Positions 16,060 to 19,142 of a DNA stretch of 19,142 bases are shown here, piece after piece. The first letter of the stretch is position 1; every line of letters starts with the position of its first letter. The position numbers and the translations under genes are program-made. The notes beneath the pieces are model-generated. The model had not been told where the DNA came from and made no database searches. It saw nothing but the letters and a program-made list of their open reading frames with translations. This DNA comes from JBFXEO01 sp050180015 (GTDB lineage: Bacteria; Bacteroidota; Bacteroidia; Bacteroidales; Tenuifilaceae): positions 1 to 19,142 of the forward strand of contig JBFXEO010000029.1 of assembly GCA_050180015.1 (NCBI GenBank). Reading direction: 5' to 3'.

Positions 16060-18423
16060 ATGCAAAATATTAAAATTGCTATACGGAATCTTTTAAAGAA
16101 CAGACTGACTACTGGAATAAATATTTTAGGGTTAACTGCCGGGATTACCGTTAGCCTTTTGTGTTTTATGTATGTCAGGAAGGAGAAAACCACAGATAGG
16201 TTTATCCCTGATCATCAAAATATCTATGTGCTTACCAATAATAAAAATAGCCATTTTTCGATACCGATGGTGAATCTGGTAAAAAAGTATGTTCCAGCAT
16301 TGAAAGAGGTAACCTTTTGTAATGAAGAATGGTCTGCTCAGATTTTTTTCAAAAATAACCATGTCAGTTATCCTGTGAAAAAATTGTTGGTGGCCGACTC
16401 TTGTTTTTTCAAGGTTTTTGCTTTTAAACCATTATGGGGTGATCCGTTAACTGCTTTAAATTCAGCCAACCGAATAGTGATCACAAAATCACTTGCCGAA
16501 AAAATGTTTGGCAACGAAAACCCCGTTGGAAAATCAATAGAATACAACACAACTAACCTGAACGGCGAACTGGTCGAAATAGCAGCAGTTTTGGACGATC
16601 TACCTCAAAACTCATCATGGGATTTCGAAGCAGTGGTTTCAATTCAAACCAATTGCAAAATAAAAGGTTATCTGTCGAACTTTGAGCAATGGGGGATGCA
16701 GAATTACCGGGCTTTTGTCCGTACAAACGAAACTCTCACAGGCGAAGCGCTGAACAAGATGCTTTCGGATGTTCCCATGAATGAAGTTCCTGCTAATTTC
16801 AGATCGCACGTTGTTTTAAGTGCTCAACCATTTGAAGATGTTTATTTCCAGTTGCCAGATTTGGAATTTATGAGACACGGGAATTTGTTTGCCTTGCTGG
16901 TTTTGAGAACTGTCGGAATCTTGATTTTGCTGTTGGCTTGCACCAACTACATCAACCTTGTGACGGCACAGCGTGAAAAACGATTGAAAAGCGTAGGTAT
17001 TCTCAAAACTTTTGGTGGAGGGAGAAGTAGAATTATCAGTCTGATGACTGTAGAATCGGCGCTGGTTGTTGCGTTTGCCATTCTGCTTTCGCTAGGAATA
17101 TCTGTTTTGTTACTCAATTCATTCAACAGTCTTACACAATCGAGGTTTATTGCCGAATCTTTTTTTTCCGCAAGCAATTTGATTATTGTTGCCTGCCTGT
17201 TTTTTGCAACGGTCTTTATTTCGGGGCTTGTGCCAGGTATTATTTTTAGCCGTTATAAACCTGCATTGCTGTTAAAAAATCAATCTGGAAAAGCATCTGG
17301 CAATTTATTGCGAAACGGTTTACTGGTTTTCCAGTTTATAATCTCCATTGCGCTTATTTCTGGAATTATTGTGATTAACCGGCAGAATCGGTATTTGAAC
17401 TCAGTGAACCCTGGGTTTCAAAAAGAAAACATTGTTTTTGCCAATACTAATGCTGATATCAAAAAAAATATTCAGGCGTTACAAAACGAACTGTCAAAGA
17501 TTTCGCAAATCGTCGATATAACTTTTTCGGGTGAACCAATAGGGCAAATGGAAGAGAACTGGTCTGTTGGCTTTATAAACAAAGGCGAAAAAAGCGAAAT
17601 TGGGTTTGCCAAATTTACGGTTTCATCCAACTTCTTCGATTTTTTCGGAATCCCAGTTATTGAGGGAAGTTCTTTCTCCGAGCACTCATTCGAAAAACAG
17701 GATTGGATTTTTAATGAAAAAGCTGCACGTGAATTTAATGTTTCCAATCTTGCCGATGCTCGCATCGTTTCGTCGGATCCGGCTAACGGGGCTATTGTCG
17801 GGATTGTTGGCAATTTTAATTTCGAGTCAATGCACGTTCCGCTGAGATCGGCTGCTTTTCGTTGCACCAATCAGTGTGGCAATGTAGTTTATCTGAAACT
17901 GGGAGTTTCTGATTTTAATACCATTCACAAAACGATGGAATCTGTCAACCAAATTTGGGACAAACTTTCACCAAATTTTCCGTTTGAACCACAATTTCTT
18001 GATGCCTCGTGGAATGCTTTGTATGCAAGGGAAAAACAATTTCAGCAAATCCTGCTCTTTACGACAATAGTTTCGCTTATCCTTTCATGCCTTGGGCTCA
18101 TCGGGTTAACCTTCTTTATCATGGAACGCCGCACCAAAGAAATTGGCATTCGCAAAGTGAATGGAGCCACAGTTTCAGAAGTGATGATAATGCTCAACAA
18201 GAGTTTTGTAAAATGGGTTGCTATTGCTTTTGTATTTGCTACGCCGATTGCTTGGTACGCTACGAACAAATGGCTTGAGAATTTTGCCTATAGAACTACA
18301 ATAGGTTGGTTTATTTATGCTGAATCCGGATTCATTATGTATGCAACAGTTGTGTTAACAGTTACTTTACAAAGTTTAAACGCTGCTACAAAAAATCCAG
18401 TAGAGGCGTTGAGGTACGAGTGA
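16060..18423 (+). CDS. MacB/FtsX-type ABC transporter permease (second copy)
   Basis: A 787-residue protein with the same plan as the preceding permease. The first membrane segment is at about 17-39 and is followed by a MacB-PCD periplasmic domain (RIVITKSLAEKMFGNENPVGKS; LDDLPQNSSWDFEAVVSI). Three segments lie near 276-300, 332-352 and 372-395, a fifth near 420-438, then a second periplasmic domain. The C-terminal FtsX core carries ERRTKEIGIRKVNGATVSEV and the shared ending NPVEALRYE. Outside such motifs the sequence is clearly diverged from the first copy, so this is not a recent tandem duplicate. The DNA looks richer in A runs and AAA/GAA codons and poorer in AGG than the upstream genes, by eye. 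The 128-bp spacer before it holds the palindrome. The ATG at 16060 follows a purine-rich GAAAGAG. Confidence 0.92.
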   Translation: MQNIKIAIRNLLKNRLTTGINILGLTAGITVSLLCFMYVRKEKTTDRFIPDHQNIYVLTNNKNSHFSIPMVNLVKKYVPALKEVTFCNEEWSAQIFFKNNHVSYPVKKLLVADSCFFKVFAFKPLWGDPLTALNSANRIVITKSLAEKMFGNENPVGKSIEYNTTNLNGELVEIAAVLDDLPQNSSWDFEAVVSIQTNCKIKGYLSNFEQWGMQNYRAFVRTNETLTGEALNKMLSDVPMNEVPANFRSHVVLSAQPFEDVYFQLPDLEFMRHGNLFALLVLRTVGILILLLACTNYINLVTAQREKRLKSVGILKTFGGGRSRIISLMTVESALVVAFAILLSLGISVLLLNSFNSLTQSRFIAESFFSASNLIIVACLFFATVFISGLVPGIIFSRYKPALLLKNQSGKASGNLLRNGLLVFQFIISIALISGIIVINRQNRYLNSVNPGFQKENIVFANTNADIKKNIQALQNELSKISQIVDITFSGEPIGQMEENWSVGFINKGEKSEIGFAKFTVSSNFFDFFGIPVIEGSSFSEHSFEKQDWIFNEKAAREFNVSNLADARIVSSDPANGAIVGIVGNFNFESMHVPLRSAAFRCTNQCGNVVYLKLGVSDFNTIHKTMESVNQIWDKLSPNFPFEPQFLDASWNALYAREKQFQQILLFTTIVSLILSCLGLIGLTFFIMERRTKEIGIRKVNGATVSEVMIMLNKSFVKWVAIAFVFATPIAWYATNKWLENFAYRTTIGWFIYAESGFIMYATVVLTVTLQSLNAATKNPVEALRYE

Positions 18424-18454
18424 CACTTAATTAAATAATATAAATACTTGATAT

Positions 18455-19142
18455 ATGCTTCAATTGAAAAGATTTTTTAAAACGGTAATTAAGTATAAAA
18501 CATCAACATACTTAACGCTGTTGAGTTTGATTGTTTCCTTTTTGGGGATAATTATTCTTTCATTATATGTTTCCTTTGAAAAGAGTTTCGATAAGTTTAA
18601 TAAAAATGGTAATAACATATACAGGATTGAAACATTGCAGTATGGCTCTGCTTTGCCAGCTGTTATGAGTAAATTGGTAATTGATAAAATTCCTGAAGTT
18701 GAAAATATCGTAACCCTTCGAAGTTGGAATTTTGAGGTAGCTTCTGAGAAGCAGAAGGAAAGTAACATAAACTTTTCTGCCGACTCGTATTTTGCCGATA
18801 GTTCTTTCTTTAACATTTTTTCCTTTCCTCTTATTTCTGGCGATAAGAACACTGCCCTGGTGGAGCCAAATTCTGTTGTAATTAGCAAAATGCTGGCACA
18901 AAAGATTTTTGGCACCTATGATGCATTAGGTCAAACGCTAATTATTATGAACCAGCCGTTCAAGATTACTGGAATAATGGAAAATCTTCCTAAAAATTCT
19001 TCTATCAAGGGCGATTGTTTGGTTTCGTTGTCCACGCTAAGAAAAAATAATGGATTTGCTGTAAATGAATGGTCAGAATGGAGTTTTACCCTTTTTGTTC
19101 AACTTCGTCAGGGTGTTAATGGTGCCGATGTTGGTAAAAAAA
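18455..19142 (+). CDS. MacB/FtsX-type ABC transporter permease (third copy), 5' part
   Basis: An open frame runs from the ATG at 18455 to the window edge without a stop: 229 complete codons of a protein that should be near 780-800 residues. It starts 31 bp after the second permease stop. A basic N-terminus (KRFFKTVIKYKT) leads into the first membrane segment (about 18-40) and the start of a MacB-PCD periplasmic domain. The latter aligns block by block with the upstream copies: SFDKF, NIYRIET, SVVISKMLAQKIFGTYDALGQ (about 140-160) and ITGIMENLPKNSSIKGD (about 171-187). The DNA is again A/T-rich. The antisense frames over this stretch are shadows. The presence of further permease genes downstream cannot be judged. 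Confidence 0.88.
   Translation, partial: MLQLKRFFKTVIKYKTSTYLTLLSLIVSFLGIIILSLYVSFEKSFDKFNKNGNNIYRIETLQYGSALPAVMSKLVIDKIPEVENIVTLRSWNFEVASEKQKESNINFSADSYFADSSFFNIFSFPLISGDKNTALVEPNSVVISKMLAQKIFGTYDALGQTLIIMNQPFKITGIMENLPKNSSIKGDCLVSLSTLRKNNGFAVNEWSEWSFTLFVQLRQGVNGADVGKK

Noticed and set aside
18460..18915. 151-codon open frame on the - strand
   Set aside because: It is antisense to the third permease frame, whose protein aligns with the two upstream permeases. The antisense product has no recognisable family.

Overview
The window looks like chromosomal DNA of a member of the Bacteroidota, probably the Bacteroidales/Marinilabiliales side. The clues are Bacteroidota-type promoters (a -7 box of the form TAnnTTTG ahead of several genes), the lack of strong Shine-Dalgarno sequences, the style of the TolC and MacB-like proteins, and a moderate G+C content. 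This is inference from the sequence alone; no database was searched.

Left part (1-6984), all on the + strand, is mostly housekeeping. It holds the 3' end of a membrane-anchored zinc-ribbon protein, a Dabb-family protein, protein-L-isoaspartate methyltransferase (pcm), a glyoxalase II-like metallo-beta-lactamase-fold hydrolase, a full-length glycine decarboxylase P-protein (gcvP) closed by a clear intrinsic terminator, an arginine deiminase with all catalytic residues but no arc partners, and a small DUF2892 membrane protein. These are spaced genes, several with their own promoter, rather than one operon.

Right part (7064-19142) is an efflux locus. On the - strand a sigma-54-type response regulator and a histidine kinase are translationally coupled (ATGA overlap). 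Divergent from them on the + strand run tolC, a HlyD-like adaptor, a MacB/LolD-type ATPase, and three MacB/FtsX-type permeases, the last cut by the window edge. The 183-bp divergent region holds a perfect 17-bp palindrome with a 12/15 second copy 23 bp away, next to a good promoter for the regulator gene. I infer that this is the activator's binding region and that the two-component system controls the pump.

The most interesting points are that tandem operator, a perfect 37-nt palindrome one base after the first permease stop codon, the run of three divergent permeases beside a single ATPase (with hints that the second and third have a different history), and an unexplained 216-bp gap with a small ORF and hairpin between adaptor and ATPase. 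No RNA genes, CRISPR arrays, insertion sequences or integrases were seen. No gene-free stretch exceeds 300 bases; the longest are 12599-12814, 336-533 and 9766-9948.
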